Position numbers and translations under genes: made by a program. Below the pieces are notes generated by a model, which searched no databases, had not been told where the DNA came from, and worked only from the letters and a program-made list of their open reading frames with translations. DNA of 64,000 nucleotides from Nocardia jejuensis NBRC 103114 (lineage in GTDB: Bacteria; Actinomycetota; Actinomycetes; Mycobacteriales; Mycobacteriaceae), in the NCBI RefSeq assembly GCF_001613145.1, contig NZ_BDBU01000019.1, forward strand, positions 1-64,000, in the 5' to 3' direction. Positions 52,741 through 62,106 of the stretch are shown here, in pieces (the first letter of the stretch is position 1; every line of letters begins with the position of its first letter).

Positions 52741-53295
52741 TCCTTCTCAGCAGGCCAACTCATCGAGCACGCCCCAGCCGTGCGATCTGGCACACCACAC
52801 CCCTGGCGCAACTCGTGATGATCGAAAACAGAGCGCATCAGATGACATTCCTTTCAACACTCGGGCACGCCCAAGGAACCAGGTCCACTCCCCCGGACGG
52901 ACGAGGCACACCCCGTCATCGATCGTCAACTCTCTCATGGGATCTGGACGAGACCTATCTCCGACGGTCTGCAACGGTCAGTGCGAGCCCTGCCTGACAC
53001 CTGAACAGGCGGCGAGACCACATGCAACGCGCACGATCGCGCGGAGCCGATCTCCCTGTACCGCACCCGACGCTCGGCTGGTGCGGTACTCATCCGGAGC
53101 GCCCCCCACACTTGAACAGCAGTTAACGGGCCGCTATCTAACGTCTTATAGGGATATTGCTCTTGACTAGGGTTCCCACCGGTCCTTGCGATTGGCGACG
53201 AACCGGTCGCAACTGATTGCCAGATCCGACTGTGACCAAGCATAACCCTGGAATAGACCGAGTCGGCAACATGATCTGGCTAAACAGGACAGTTA
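52741..53295. other. Intergenic, recombinase end to transferase operon
   Basis: About 550 bp with no supported gene. Overlapping minus-strand frames lack ribosome sites. It contains TTGACTAGGG near 53163, a possible -35 element, and it precedes the operon promoter. Confidence 0.35.
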
Positions 53296-53325
53296 TTGAT
53301 ACACTGACTGACGGCACAATATATA
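53296..53325 (+). promoter_or_regulatory. AT-rich promoter of the transferase-transporter operon
   Basis: TTGATA (53296-53301), 18-bp spacer, TATATA (53320-53325), with a start near 53332 and 67 bp of leader before the first ATG. The slightly long spacer is typical of MerR-activated promoters, and a MerR gene lies at the operon's far end. Confidence 0.5.
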
Positions 53326-53398
53326 ACGTATTAATTGATGTTCGCGTTCGGGTGAGTGATCCATGGGCCACCCACCCCCATGAGGTGCGGGATGACCC

Positions 53399-54457
53399 AT
53401 GCATGTCGATTTGAGAGCCACATTCGTTCGCCCCTCCCACTGGATCGACCTCGCAGCAGAAACGTCCGACTACACCGTGTCAGTCCCCTGGCTCGACACC
53501 ATGGGACCGCTCCTTCCCGGTGAACCTCGATGGCTGGTGATTTCGGTGGACGGGCATCCACAGGTCGGGCTGCATGCCCGGTGGCTGCAGTCTCCACCTG
53601 CCGATGCTCGGTTCGATATCGCAGCCGCGCTGCGCGGCGATCTCCCCTCCCCCGCGCCACGAAAACCATCAACCGCGCGATCCGATACCTCGGCACTGTA
53701 TCCGTCCGTGCTTGTGACCCTCCCCGGATACTCTTGTGCGGCAGCCGGTTCCGGCGCTGCCGATCCGGCTTCACTGACAGAAACGCTGACCGCACTGGAT
53801 ACCTGGGCCGCGGCACAAGGGGCACGATCAGTGTCGTTTCTGTACCTGGCCGAACGACAGGAGCTGATACGTCGAGCTCTCATCCAGTTCGGCGCAGCAG
53901 CAGTCGAACTGTATCCAACATGTGTACTTCCGCTGAGATTCGAAAGCATGGACGAATACCTGAACCACCTGCCCCGTCCCCGCCGCAAGGGCATCGGACG
54001 GATCCTGCGCCGCCTCGCAGAGAAGGATATGAGCGTCGGCGAGGTCGATCTGGCCGAGGTACGCGACGACGTATTGGAACTACGCCTCGCACTGCTGCGC
54101 AAATACAACTCCCCCGCCGATCGTGAAACGCAATCCGCAGCGCTGGATCGAATGCTGACACACTACCGTCGCGAAGACATCGTAGTGACCGCGGTACAGC
54201 ACGAGGGCCGGATCGTCGGCTTCACCCATGGTCTGCGTAACGGAAATACACTGCGCCAGTTATGGTGCGGGCAACTCCCCGAAGCGGACGGCGCCTACTT
54301 CGTCACCTCCTTCTACGCACAAGTCCGCGCTGCATTGCAGAGAGGCATCGAACGTATCGACTACGGCACTCTCGAATGGGGTCTCAAAACCGATCATGGC
54401 GCACGATTGGAGTCACTTGTCGGCTACACCTGGACGGTGACTGGCGATGGTCGGTAA
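53399..54457 (+). CDS. GNAT/FemAB-like acyltransferase
   Basis: 352 residues. The C-terminal half is the acyltransferase: LPRPRRKGIGRILRRLAEKD, then LLRKYNSPADRETQSAALDR, IVGFTHGLRNGNTLRQLWCG and IERIDYGTLEWGLKTDHGAR, a pattern of Acetyltransf_6/BioF2 or FemX-type enzymes. The N-terminal half resembles a second, degenerate GNAT lobe. In metabolite pathways such enzymes can transfer an aminoacyl group from a tRNA or acyl-CoA. Its stop overlaps the MFS start by 11 nt, so it is cotranscribed. Confidence 0.65.
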   Translation: MHVDLRATFVRPSHWIDLAAETSDYTVSVPWLDTMGPLLPGEPRWLVISVDGHPQVGLHARWLQSPPADARFDIAAALRGDLPSPAPRKPSTARSDTSALYPSVLVTLPGYSCAAAGSGAADPASLTETLTALDTWAAAQGARSVSFLYLAERQELIRRALIQFGAAAVELYPTCVLPLRFESMDEYLNHLPRPRRKGIGRILRRLAEKDMSVGEVDLAEVRDDVLELRLALLRKYNSPADRETQSAALDRMLTHYRREDIVVTAVQHEGRIVGFTHGLRNGNTLRQLWCGQLPEADGAYFVTSFYAQVRAALQRGIERIDYGTLEWGLKTDHGARLESLVGYTWTVTGDGR

Positions 54458-55727
54458 CCGGCTGTTCCTTCTCGGCCAATCGACCTCGCTGCTCGGTGAC
54501 GGCTTGGCCGTTCTGTCCGTACCTCTGCTCGTATTACAACTGACCGCGAGTCCGGTCCTGTCCGCACTTGCCGCAGCCCCGCGCGTGATCGGCTATCTGA
54601 TCGCTGGACTGCCCGCGGGCCCACTGGTGGATCACACCAACCCATGGCGCGTACTGCTCGCCGCAGACGCTGTACGAATGGCCGTCTTCGTACTGATGGC
54701 CATGGCACTAGTGATTGGACGATGCCCAGTCGCGGCAATCCTCGCCCTCGCCGGCGTTGCCGGTGTGGCCACAGTATTCTTCGAAACAGCACTCGCCGTC
54801 GCGATCCGGGACATATACACAGGCACACAACTGCTACGCGTCAACGGATTTCTGGAAACCTCCGGACAACTTTCACTCGTACTAGGTCCGGCTACAGTGG
54901 GTGTGCTCATAGCCGCAGCAGGCCAACAAGCGGCTCTGCTGACAAATGCGGCAACTTTCGCCATATCGGCTCTGACCGTATGGACAACATACCAACGCCT
55001 GCAGCCCCCGGAATTCACCAAAATCACCAGTATCGCGACGGAAGATCGTACGGGGACAGCACCGAACGTCCTCGGGTCCCTCGGCACAGAATTCCGGGCG
55101 GGACTGCGGTACCTCCTCACCGAGCCCTTCATCGCAGGCATCACGGCGCTGCAAGTGATGACCTCGTTCGGCCTCGCGACCGAGACACTGATCCCGTTCT
55201 TCGCCCATGAGCGCCTCGGCGCTTCCTCCGCACTGATGGGCCTCGTCCTCGCCGGAGGGGGAGTCGGCGGAGCGTTCGGTGCGCTGATCACAGCTGCAAT
55301 CGGAGCGCGCTGGTCACCGATTCCCGCATGCCTGACTGCTGCGCTCATCATGGCCCTCGGGCTCACCTCAGCGGGCTTCGCCCCCGGCCTTGTATGGCTG
55401 GCTGCAGCTAACGCGCTCCTTGCCGGGGCGTCCATGGTCGTGGTCGTCGTGGTCCGCACACTGCGCCAGCAAGTCGTACCACGAGCGCTACTGGGCCGGG
55501 TTACCAGCGCAGCCCGCTCGCTCGTACTCGTAGCCGCGGCAGCGGGCACGATGCTCGCTGGAGTACTCACCCGATTCGGCGGCGACAACCCACGACCGGT
55601 CTTCATCGGCGCCGCTGTGTTCGTCGCGGGGTCCACCGCGCTGGTGTGGATGCGCATCCTCGGCCCCCTCTCACACCGCCTTCGCAAAACCGACAGGAGT
55701 GATCAGTGCGCCCCCATATCCTCGTGA
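54447..55727 (+). CDS. MFS transporter, probable exporter
   Basis: 426 residues with about twelve hydrophobic helices (FLLGQSTSLLGDGLAVLSVP, LLVLQLTASPVLSALAA, then SLVLGPATVGVLIAAAGQQA). The motif-A-like segment and a central loop are visible, as in enterobactin-exporter-type (EntS/DHA) proteins. It lies between the transferase and the ATP-grasp gene, with overlaps at both ends (11 and 22 nt). It most likely exports the peptide-type product and confers self-resistance (inference). Confidence 0.85.
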   Translation: MVGNRLFLLGQSTSLLGDGLAVLSVPLLVLQLTASPVLSALAAAPRVIGYLIAGLPAGPLVDHTNPWRVLLAADAVRMAVFVLMAMALVIGRCPVAAILALAGVAGVATVFFETALAVAIRDIYTGTQLLRVNGFLETSGQLSLVLGPATVGVLIAAAGQQAALLTNAATFAISALTVWTTYQRLQPPEFTKITSIATEDRTGTAPNVLGSLGTEFRAGLRYLLTEPFIAGITALQVMTSFGLATETLIPFFAHERLGASSALMGLVLAGGGVGGAFGALITAAIGARWSPIPACLTAALIMALGLTSAGFAPGLVWLAAANALLAGASMVVVVVVRTLRQQVVPRALLGRVTSAARSLVLVAAAAGTMLAGVLTRFGGDNPRPVFIGAAVFVAGSTALVWMRILGPLSHRLRKTDRSDQCAPISS

Positions 55728-56962
55728 TTCACCGCTCCCGCGGGCCCATCGTCGCGTACCTGGACCACATCGATCACACCACCAACACCGTGACCTATGT
55801 CTGCGCCACACAAGTCCTCGACCGCATCCCACAACATGCAGCAACCGAGACTGTGATCTTCGACGACACCGAACCAGTGCACGACATCGTCCGCACACTC
55901 ATCACACGACATGGCATACCCGAACGCATCGTGGCAATCAGTGAGACAGATCTGCTGACAGCCGCACAACTGCGATCAGAGTTCGGCATCGCCGGCGACA
56001 CACCAGCGCACGCATTACCATTCCGGGACAAGCTGGTCATGTACGAACGGGCGACGGCAGCCGGCATCGCGGTACCCGCCTTCGCGGATGCACCAAACGC
56101 AACGGCGATCTCGACATTCGCTAGGCGATTCGGGTGGCCCGTGCTCGTCAAACCCCGACTGGGTGCCGCCAGCCGCGACATCGTCACCTTGCGCCATGCC
56201 GCCGAACTCGCGAACCTGCCCGATTTACAGGACGAACCCTTTCTCGTCCAACGGTTGTGCCCCGACGAGACCGGCTCGGTCGACGGGGTCTGGACAGGCA
56301 CCGAACTCGGGCCCTGGCGCGGCTCACGCTATCTCCACAGCTGCCTGGACTTCGCCACCGGCCAAAACAGTTGGGGAACAATCGACATCGACGACCAGGC
56401 GCTCAACGTGAAAATGGCAGACTTCGCGTGCTCAGTGCTGACAGCATTGAGCGCGGGCACCCCCACCGTGTTTCACCTCGAACTGTTCTTGGGGCCAGTC
56501 AACGCCCCGCGACTGCAACTGCTGGAGATCGCTGGACGGATCCCTGGGGCCGAAGCCACTCACCTTTGGCGCGAGGTACACCATTACGACCTAGTCGGCG
56601 CAGCGCTGGACATCCAGATGGGCCGCAGCCCGACGGCACCACCGCGTGGGCCTGGACAACTCGCCGGCCAGCTACTCGTACGCCCTCCCCTACCACCACC
56701 TTGTGTGGTCACGGCCACGCGACTCGACGTCTCACCCGAATACGCGCCCTACCACTATGCGATTCCGGCTGTCGGTCAAGCCATTACCGAAACAAGCGGA
56801 TATGTGGGGATCGGCGCCAGCTTCAGGTTTCGCGCCGACACCTCACGGGCCGTTGCCGACGCCATCGCACATACCGCGTCCGGATTCCGAATTGACTGTG
56901 CCACTACAGAATTCGAGAAGAAGGCGAAATACCCGCAACCACCACAACTCTCGGTCGAGTAG
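55706..56962 (+). CDS. ATP-grasp ligase
   Basis: 418 residues from GTG with AGGAG 6 nt upstream. The ATP-grasp core is clear: ISETDLLTAAQLRSEFGIAG, then RDKLVMYERATAAGIAVPAF, the ATP-binding strand FGWPVLVKPRLGAASRD, DEPFLVQRLCPDE, and the metal-binding end FHLELFLGPVNAPRLQLLEI. Enzymes of this type form amide bonds between an amino acid or small acyl phosphate and an amine. It probably joins the product of the aminomutase to another acid. The C-terminal lobe continues 100 residues beyond the core. Confidence 0.85.
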   Translation: MRPHILVIHRSRGPIVAYLDHIDHTTNTVTYVCATQVLDRIPQHAATETVIFDDTEPVHDIVRTLITRHGIPERIVAISETDLLTAAQLRSEFGIAGDTPAHALPFRDKLVMYERATAAGIAVPAFADAPNATAISTFARRFGWPVLVKPRLGAASRDIVTLRHAAELANLPDLQDEPFLVQRLCPDETGSVDGVWTGTELGPWRGSRYLHSCLDFATGQNSWGTIDIDDQALNVKMADFACSVLTALSAGTPTVFHLELFLGPVNAPRLQLLEIAGRIPGAEATHLWREVHHYDLVGAALDIQMGRSPTAPPRGPGQLAGQLLVRPPLPPPCVVTATRLDVSPEYAPYHYAIPAVGQAITETSGYVGIGASFRFRADTSRAVADAIAHTASGFRIDCATTEFEKKAKYPQPPQLSVE

Positions 56963-56970
56963 GTACAGCC

Positions 56971-58190
56971 ATGAAACTATTCACCGGCGAACGACTCGCG
57001 GGACTCGCCCGACGTCGTGGATTGCCCGAAAATTATTTGCGGGACCTGCGGGTCGTATCCGCTGTGCTTCCCTTCCGAGTCAACGACTATGTCGCCGACG
57101 AGCTCATCGACTGGGCTGCAGTACCCGAGGATCCGATTTTCCGACTGACCTTCCCTCATCGGGACATGTTGCCACCCCCCATGTTCAACGCTGTGGCGGA
57201 ACTGCTCGATGCGGGCGCTCCACGCGATGTACTTGCTCAGACGACGGCATCGGCTCGGCGCGCGCTTAATCCGCATCCTGGTGGACAGATCGAAGACAAC
57301 GTTCCCATGCTGGGCGGACACCCGGTACTCGGCCTGCAACACAAGTACCGAGAAACGGTGCTCGTGTTCCCGTCACAGGGTCAGACATGTCAAGCCTACT
57401 GCGGATATTGCTTCCGCTGGGCGCAATTTGTCGGCACAGAAACCCGCCAAGCACTGTCCAGTCCGGATCGCCTGGTCGGATACCTGCGCGAGCATCCGGA
57501 GGTGACAGATCTGCTGTTCACCGGAGGCGACCCGATGATCATGCGGACGGAGATCCTGCGTCGCTGGGTCACGCCTTTTCTTGCAGCCGACCTAGAGCAC
57601 ATCGCCACCTTACGATTCGGCACCAAGGCACTCTCGTATTGGCCTGCCCGCTTCGTCGACGACCCCGATTCGGACGATCTACTCAAGTTACTGGAACAGT
57701 GCGGGGCAGCCGGCCGTCACGTGACAGTGATGGCCCATTTCTCTCACCCGCGTGAACTGCAAACCATCGCAGCACAACGAGCCATCGCGCGGGTTCGCGA
57801 CACCGGCGCAGTGATCCGTACCCAAGCACCGCTGGTCGCACACGTCAACGATGACGCCGAAACATGGGCAACGCTATGGCAGCGGTCTGTGGAGGCCGGA
57901 ATCATTCCGTACTACATGTTTATCGACCGTGACACAGGCGCACGCAGCTACTTCGAGGTTTCACTCGCGCGCGCTCTACACATCTACAGGGAGGCGATCT
58001 CCCGAGTTTCAGGCTTGGCATCGTGCTCGACGGCGACCCCACGATCCAAGGCGAACACGTCTTCGCGCTACGCATGCTCCAGGCGCGTAACCCCGAACAG
58101 GTCGGGCAGCAATTCTTCGCACGATACGACCACACCGCACATTGGCTCGACGACCTCCAGCCCGCGTTAGGCAGCAAGATACCCATTTGA
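56971..58190 (+). pseudogene. KamA-type radical SAM aminomutase, frameshifted near the C-terminus
   Basis: The first about 350 codons encode the lysine 2,3-aminomutase family. The radical SAM motif is C-QAY-C-GY-C (Cys140, 144, 147), followed by DLLFTGGDPMIM. RPL-type strands AVIRTQAPLVAHVNDDAETW and the PLP-binding-type segment GIIPYYMFIDRDTGARSYFE complete the visible core. Near 58010 the frame breaks. The expected C-terminal part (VLDGDPTIQGEHVFALRML, then NPEQVGQQFFARYDHTAHWL, ending KIPI at the TGA 58188-58190) is in another frame. About 20 residues (the family's glycine-rich loop) also seem to be missing at the break. Without the break the operon would have supplied a beta-amino acid such as beta-lysine. 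Confidence 0.75.
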
Positions 58191-58592
58191 GTAGCCGATC
58201 CATCGAACTGGCCCATGCCACCGTCAACTTGCGGTCAATCAGCAGTGTCGATTTCGGAGTCCCGTTCAGCACCGCTCGATAGCCGCCGACTGAGGGTGCT
58301 ATTGGAATATGAGGTCGGCAATGCGCTGGCATACCCGCTGATCGTGCCGACCGTCCAGACCAGCACCGAATCCCGAAAGATCAGCCGGGCCACTGCATCT
58401 GGCGCGCCTCGACAACGCCCTCGCTAGCTGCGGAGGCAGGCTTTCGTGCCCCGAGAAGGCGGTTTGGTGACTGACGCATGCCGTCGCACACATAGCCACC
58501 CTGCTCCTTGAGTGCCTGCCCGGACCCGTGGTGCTCCCTCGCTCTGCTGTGCTGGTCAGTGCTTCTGATACGTGGGTCAGGATGTGAATTCA
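58191..58592. other. Intergenic stretch between aminomutase and MerR genes
   Basis: About 400 bp. No supported gene. It contains the convergent ends of the two transcripts. Confidence 0.35.
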
Positions 58593-59435
58593 TTACCCCT
58601 CCTGCGCATGATCGGCCGCCAGGAATTGCTCCACGTCCTCAATGTCATCTCCGCCAGGTTCGAGCGGGCGCTCGTTGAGTATCGGGATCGAGCTGTCGAG
58701 CCAGGCGGGGCGTTCGCCGTCGGCGGGCAGTAGTTCGTGTCGTTCGACGAATTGTTCGGCGAGGTGGCGGACCGATTCGCGGAAAGCGCCAACCACTACG
58801 CCCTCAGCCAAACCTGTCAGCTCCTGCAGCAGTGCTCGGATCTGGCCGAGTTGGTCGGTCTCGGTGCTGTCGGCTTGGATACGGGGCCACAGTGTGCGTT
58901 CAAAGATGGCGCCGAAGTCAGCTGCAATTTGATCAGTATGCTCACACAACCGGACAATCTGGCCTAGCACCTCACGCGGCGGCAAATCCAATTCGGCGAC
59001 CCGGAGACCACTTGTGAGTACCCAGCGTCGCGATTGCGGACGACCGCGTCGCCACCGGATCAATCCGAGCTGAGTTGCCTTGCGCAGCAAGGTGGATCGC
59101 AGTCCTTTGGACTTGATCATAAGCCGGATATCACCCAAGCCAAGTGATACCCACTCCTCGGGCCCGCCAGGCAATGCGAGCAGATCAGCAACGGTCGCCC
59201 CCTGCTCACGCGCGGTCAGCAACTCGGCGATCGAGGCCAGCGTGAAGCCCCTGTCCTGCAGGCGCTGCACCAGTTCGAGACATTGTAGGTGTGTGCCGTC
59301 ATAGCGCGCGGTACGGCCGACTCGACGCGGCGCATGCAGTAGCCCCTTCGACTGGTACATACGCACAGTGCTGGTCGGTAGACCGACTCGCGCGGCCAGC
59401 GCATCGATCGTGAACTCTGTATCTGCTGTTCGCAT
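58593..59435 (-). CDS. MerR-family regulator
   Basis: 280 residues. The HTH (FTIDALAARVGLPTSTVRMY, then QSKGLLHAPRRVGRTARYDG) and following LVQRLQDRGFTLASIAELLT are typical MerR DNA-binding parts. The C-terminal 180 residues are longer than in metal sensors and helical (LRVAELDLPPREVLGQIVRL), so a ligand-binding, TipA-like role is likely. A -10-like AATGTT six bases before ATG suggests a leaderless transcript. It is convergent with the aminomutase operon and a plausible activator of it. Confidence 0.85.
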   Translation of the reverse strand: MRTADTEFTIDALAARVGLPTSTVRMYQSKGLLHAPRRVGRTARYDGTHLQCLELVQRLQDRGFTLASIAELLTAREQGATVADLLALPGGPEEWVSLGLGDIRLMIKSKGLRSTLLRKATQLGLIRWRRGRPQSRRWVLTSGLRVAELDLPPREVLGQIVRLCEHTDQIAADFGAIFERTLWPRIQADSTETDQLGQIRALLQELTGLAEGVVVGAFRESVRHLAEQFVERHELLPADGERPAWLDSSIPILNERPLEPGGDDIEDVEQFLAADHAQEG

Positions 59436-59441
59436 GAGTCG

Positions 59442-59490
59442 AACATTCTGCTATCCACCGAGCTAGTCAATACTCTGCTAGCAAATACTA
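59442..59490 (-). promoter_or_regulatory. Promoter of the MerR gene with TGCTAGCA palindrome
   Basis: On the minus strand TTGACT (59465-59470), 17-bp spacer and AATGTT (59442-59447). The 8-bp palindrome TGCTAGCA (59476-59483) sits just upstream of the -35. TAGTATT/TACTAG words flank it, a possible autoregulatory operator. Confidence 0.4.
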
Positions 59491-59892
59491 GAATGATCGG
59501 ATTGACGGAGTCTATGCACGGCGTTGACCGCCATCACGAAGCCGCGCCGCGGGGGGACAGCCAGCTCCCCGCGATACTCAGAATCGAGATCGGCATACCT
59601 TGACCTCGACATCCCTGGCCTCACACCACATTCACACTGTCGGCTGGCAGTCCGATGAAGATGCAGTCGAAGGGGACTCCGACGACGGCTCCGAGATCTG
59701 ATATCCGTCACCCTTGAGTTGCCTGGGCGAACATCGGCCGGAACTCGAACCGTCGATTCGACATCCGCACCGACCGAGTGTCACCTTCGACGTATCGCCA
59801 GGTCCTTCAGAGTTCTACGAGCAGACGCCCGCCCTACAGACCATCTGCGAATCCACACCTGAGGACTACATTGGCCACGAGACGTCAGGGGC

Positions 59893-59920
59893 TTGACAAT
59901 GGGTTTTTGGCAATTAACCT
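59893..59920 (+). promoter_or_regulatory. Consensus-like promoter for the HTH gene
   Basis: Exact -35 TTGACA (59893-59898), 16-bp spacer, TAACCT (59915-59920). The inverted repeat TAACCT/AGGTTA around 59915-59936 overlaps the start region and could be an operator. Confidence 0.6.
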
Positions 59921-60022
59921 CCGCTAATACAGGTTATGGGAAGTCAACCTGATGAGGATTGAACTACCATGCTCGGAAAAGAAAAGACATCCATTGACGT
60001 CTTGTAGCAATAGGATCGGCGT

Positions 60023-60610
60023 ATGTCCCTTCTGCTCAGCAGCCAGCAGGCCGCCGATGAGATTCGGCACCGTACCGGGTTCAAAGCACACACCCGCTGG
60101 ATCCGAACACTGTGCAAAACCGGTCTGCTGCGCGACCATTCCATGACCCGACACGCACGCATCAGCGCCGCCGAACTTGAACTCCTGCTAATCCGGCATC
60201 CCCGCCGAACATTGCCTATCGACTACCTCGGAGTCTCCCTCGGCCCTCTCGTCACGAACAGCCCCGCATTCCATCGCGATCCACCCTGGAGGCTCTACCG
60301 CACACACGCCGGCTACAACCATCACAACGCCGTCAGCCTCTCCCCCACCCAGCGCGCCCGCGCAATCACCTCCCTATGGCGTATCCACGATGATCTGGCA
60401 CAGGAGATCGTGGACCGCGAACTGCCCTTGATCGGCAGTGTCGGCGGGCTCGTCACCCCACAGATGATCTACTGGCCGCGCGCCGTCATCCATCTTCAGG
60501 GAGGCATCGGATTCGATGTCGATCCCGAACGATTCGGGCACCCGGCTATCTCGACCGGCGCGCTGCTTGATATCCCGCCAGGCAACGCCTGGCGCATAGT
60601 CAGCACCTAA
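60023..60610 (+). CDS. HTH-containing hypothetical protein
   Basis: 195 residues. The N-terminal 55 residues look like an excisionase-type winged HTH (LLLSSQQAADEIRHRTGFKA, then HTRWIRTLCKTGLLRDHSMT). The rest is globular, with Trp-containing PWRLYRTHAGYNHH and SLWRIHDDLAQEIVDR. TAGGAT lies six bases before the ATG, which again suggests leaderless translation. It could be a replication, excision or regulatory factor of the element, but no family can be assigned. Confidence 0.5.
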   Translation: MSLLLSSQQAADEIRHRTGFKAHTRWIRTLCKTGLLRDHSMTRHARISAAELELLLIRHPRRTLPIDYLGVSLGPLVTNSPAFHRDPPWRLYRTHAGYNHHNAVSLSPTQRARAITSLWRIHDDLAQEIVDRELPLIGSVGGLVTPQMIYWPRAVIHLQGGIGFDVDPERFGHPAISTGALLDIPPGNAWRIVST

Positions 60611-60839
60611 CCCTTCGGCACCACTAGATTCACCCACCCGCCCGTTTCCGAACAAGAAGCGCCAACACCGCCGGCCAGCGCCTGGATCCGGCCTAGCCGA
60701 AGACTCAACCAGGCACTCCACCCCATACGTCCAAGCCCTATGAACCTCCAGCATCATCAAATCTGCAGGTCATACACTATTTCCGCCCCAGCGGCCCACA
60801 GGCCGACTTTGAGGCGAAAAACGACCCTCAGCCCCCGAG

Positions 60840-60880
60840 AAGGGCCCCGAGCGCCCCATGGGGCAAATAGGGGCCCTTTT
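60840..60880 (+). terminator. Strong nested GC hairpin followed by T tract
   Basis: Outer arms AAGGGCCCC / GGGGCCCTT enclose a second hairpin (GCCCCATGGGGC) and are followed by TTTT. It is one of the most terminator-like structures in the window, 230 bp after the HTH gene. Confidence 0.7.
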
Positions 60881-61424
60881 AGGTTCAGGGAAGGCGCAGG
60901 AGGCGGCTACGAACCTCGAATTCCCATATGCACCGACTTTTGAGCTAATCGTTGGCAATCATGCATAGGAGCGCAGGTAGGCGACCCAACTTCCGAATGA
61001 CCGCACGTGTCCAGACTCATCAGACTCACACCTGATCGATCAGGCCGTAACAGCTAGGCCTCACCCACGCCGCCCTGGGCTGCGCCATGCATGGTGACGG
61101 GAGCGCACTTCAAATCCATACGACAACGCATGGAGTGCATAGCAGCGACACACCGCGCGAAAGACCGAAAGCTCCGCGGACGGCCGTCGCATCATCACGA
61201 CCCTTCACCTCGACAGAACGACTCGACCCTCGCGGGCGTCACCGACAACAGAACCCACTGCCGCCACACGTCACGACAGAATGTCGGGTAGCGGATCGTT
61301 CTAAGCGACCACGCGCGCGAACCTCGCCCCACTGCCCTCAGGAATCTGACGCGAGCCGCACATGATGACAAGCCACGATACGTTCCTCCGATGGGCCCAC
61401 AGCGATTCGAAGCCCCGCGTGGAT
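60881..61424. other. Intergenic stretch
   Basis: About 540 bp without supported genes. Plus-strand frames are rich in His/Arg/Thr and have no ribosome sites. Confidence 0.35.
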
Positions 61425-61577
61425 TCATAGATCCGGCAGCCGACACCGGATTCGGACATCGCGAACCGACATCCCGGCAACCGCTGATCCCACCCCGAGC
61501 CCGAGGCACACGGCCCCGGCCCCAATCACCGCAACGGTCGTGCGCCACCAATCCCCCTTTCCCAGTAACTGCGACAC
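61425..61577 (-). CDS. Possible 50-residue single-pass membrane protein
   Basis: From GTG at 61577: MSQLLGKGDWWRTTVAVIGA followed by GAVCLGLGVGSAVAGMSV and a short Arg-rich tail. It has one clear transmembrane helix, but no good ribosome site was seen for this start. A longer version of the frame begins at 61649. Confidence 0.35.
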   Translation of the reverse strand: MSQLLGKGDWWRTTVAVIGAGAVCLGLGVGSAVAGMSVRDVRIRCRLPDL

Positions 61578-61700
61578 CCCAATAGCCCGGCAGCACTGTC
61601 CCCTCCCAGTCGCCGACCACGCGATTCGATTGCCCCAAAGATCTCCCACGCCGCCCGTCGATATACATCACCCACGTTTCACCCAGCAGGGGAGAGTGCG

Positions 61701-61922
61701 CTGATAGACGTCAAGCAACTAGCCATCATCAGCAACGACCCTGCCGAGCAAGCCAGAACGATCATCTCTAAGTCCGCAGCGAACGCTTGCGAAAGTGACG
61801 GTTCGTACTGCGTTGGAGGATCTGCGCTTCGCAGCCACGCTGCGAACCACACAGCACTCGCGATCGGTCGCGTGCCCTACGCGACTCGACTTGCCCACGC
61901 AGCGCCAGCACCAGCAACCTAG
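61701..61922 (+). CDS. Possible small regulator-like ORF with CTG start
   Basis: A GGGGAG site lies six bases before CTG, and the frame reads LIDVKQLAIISNDPAEQART, then IISKSAANA. The opening resembles the DPAERAR helix at the start of many small actinobacterial regulators. It lacks their HTH end, so it may be truncated. CTG starts are rare; the call is weak. Confidence 0.3.
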   Translation: MIDVKQLAIISNDPAEQARTIISKSAANACESDGSYCVGGSALRSHAANHTALAIGRVPYATRLAHAAPAPAT

Positions 61923-62106
61923 ATAGATGAGCCAGCCACCCCCTGTCGTTCACCGCAATCGCATGCCCAAAACTCGAACGCACCCCTTCCCCGGTTCACG
62001 GCTACCGAATACGGATGAGTGTGGCCGCATGTAACCAGCAATTGCAGATAGACTTCGAGCGGTAACACCGAGGCCAAGCTGCAGTTTTGAACATGAAAGG
62101 AGGAGG

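Noticed and set aside
59952..60146. 64-codon frame overlapping the leader of the HTH gene
   Set aside because: Cys/Pro-rich, and it overlaps the start of the better-supported gene. It is probably just leader sequence.
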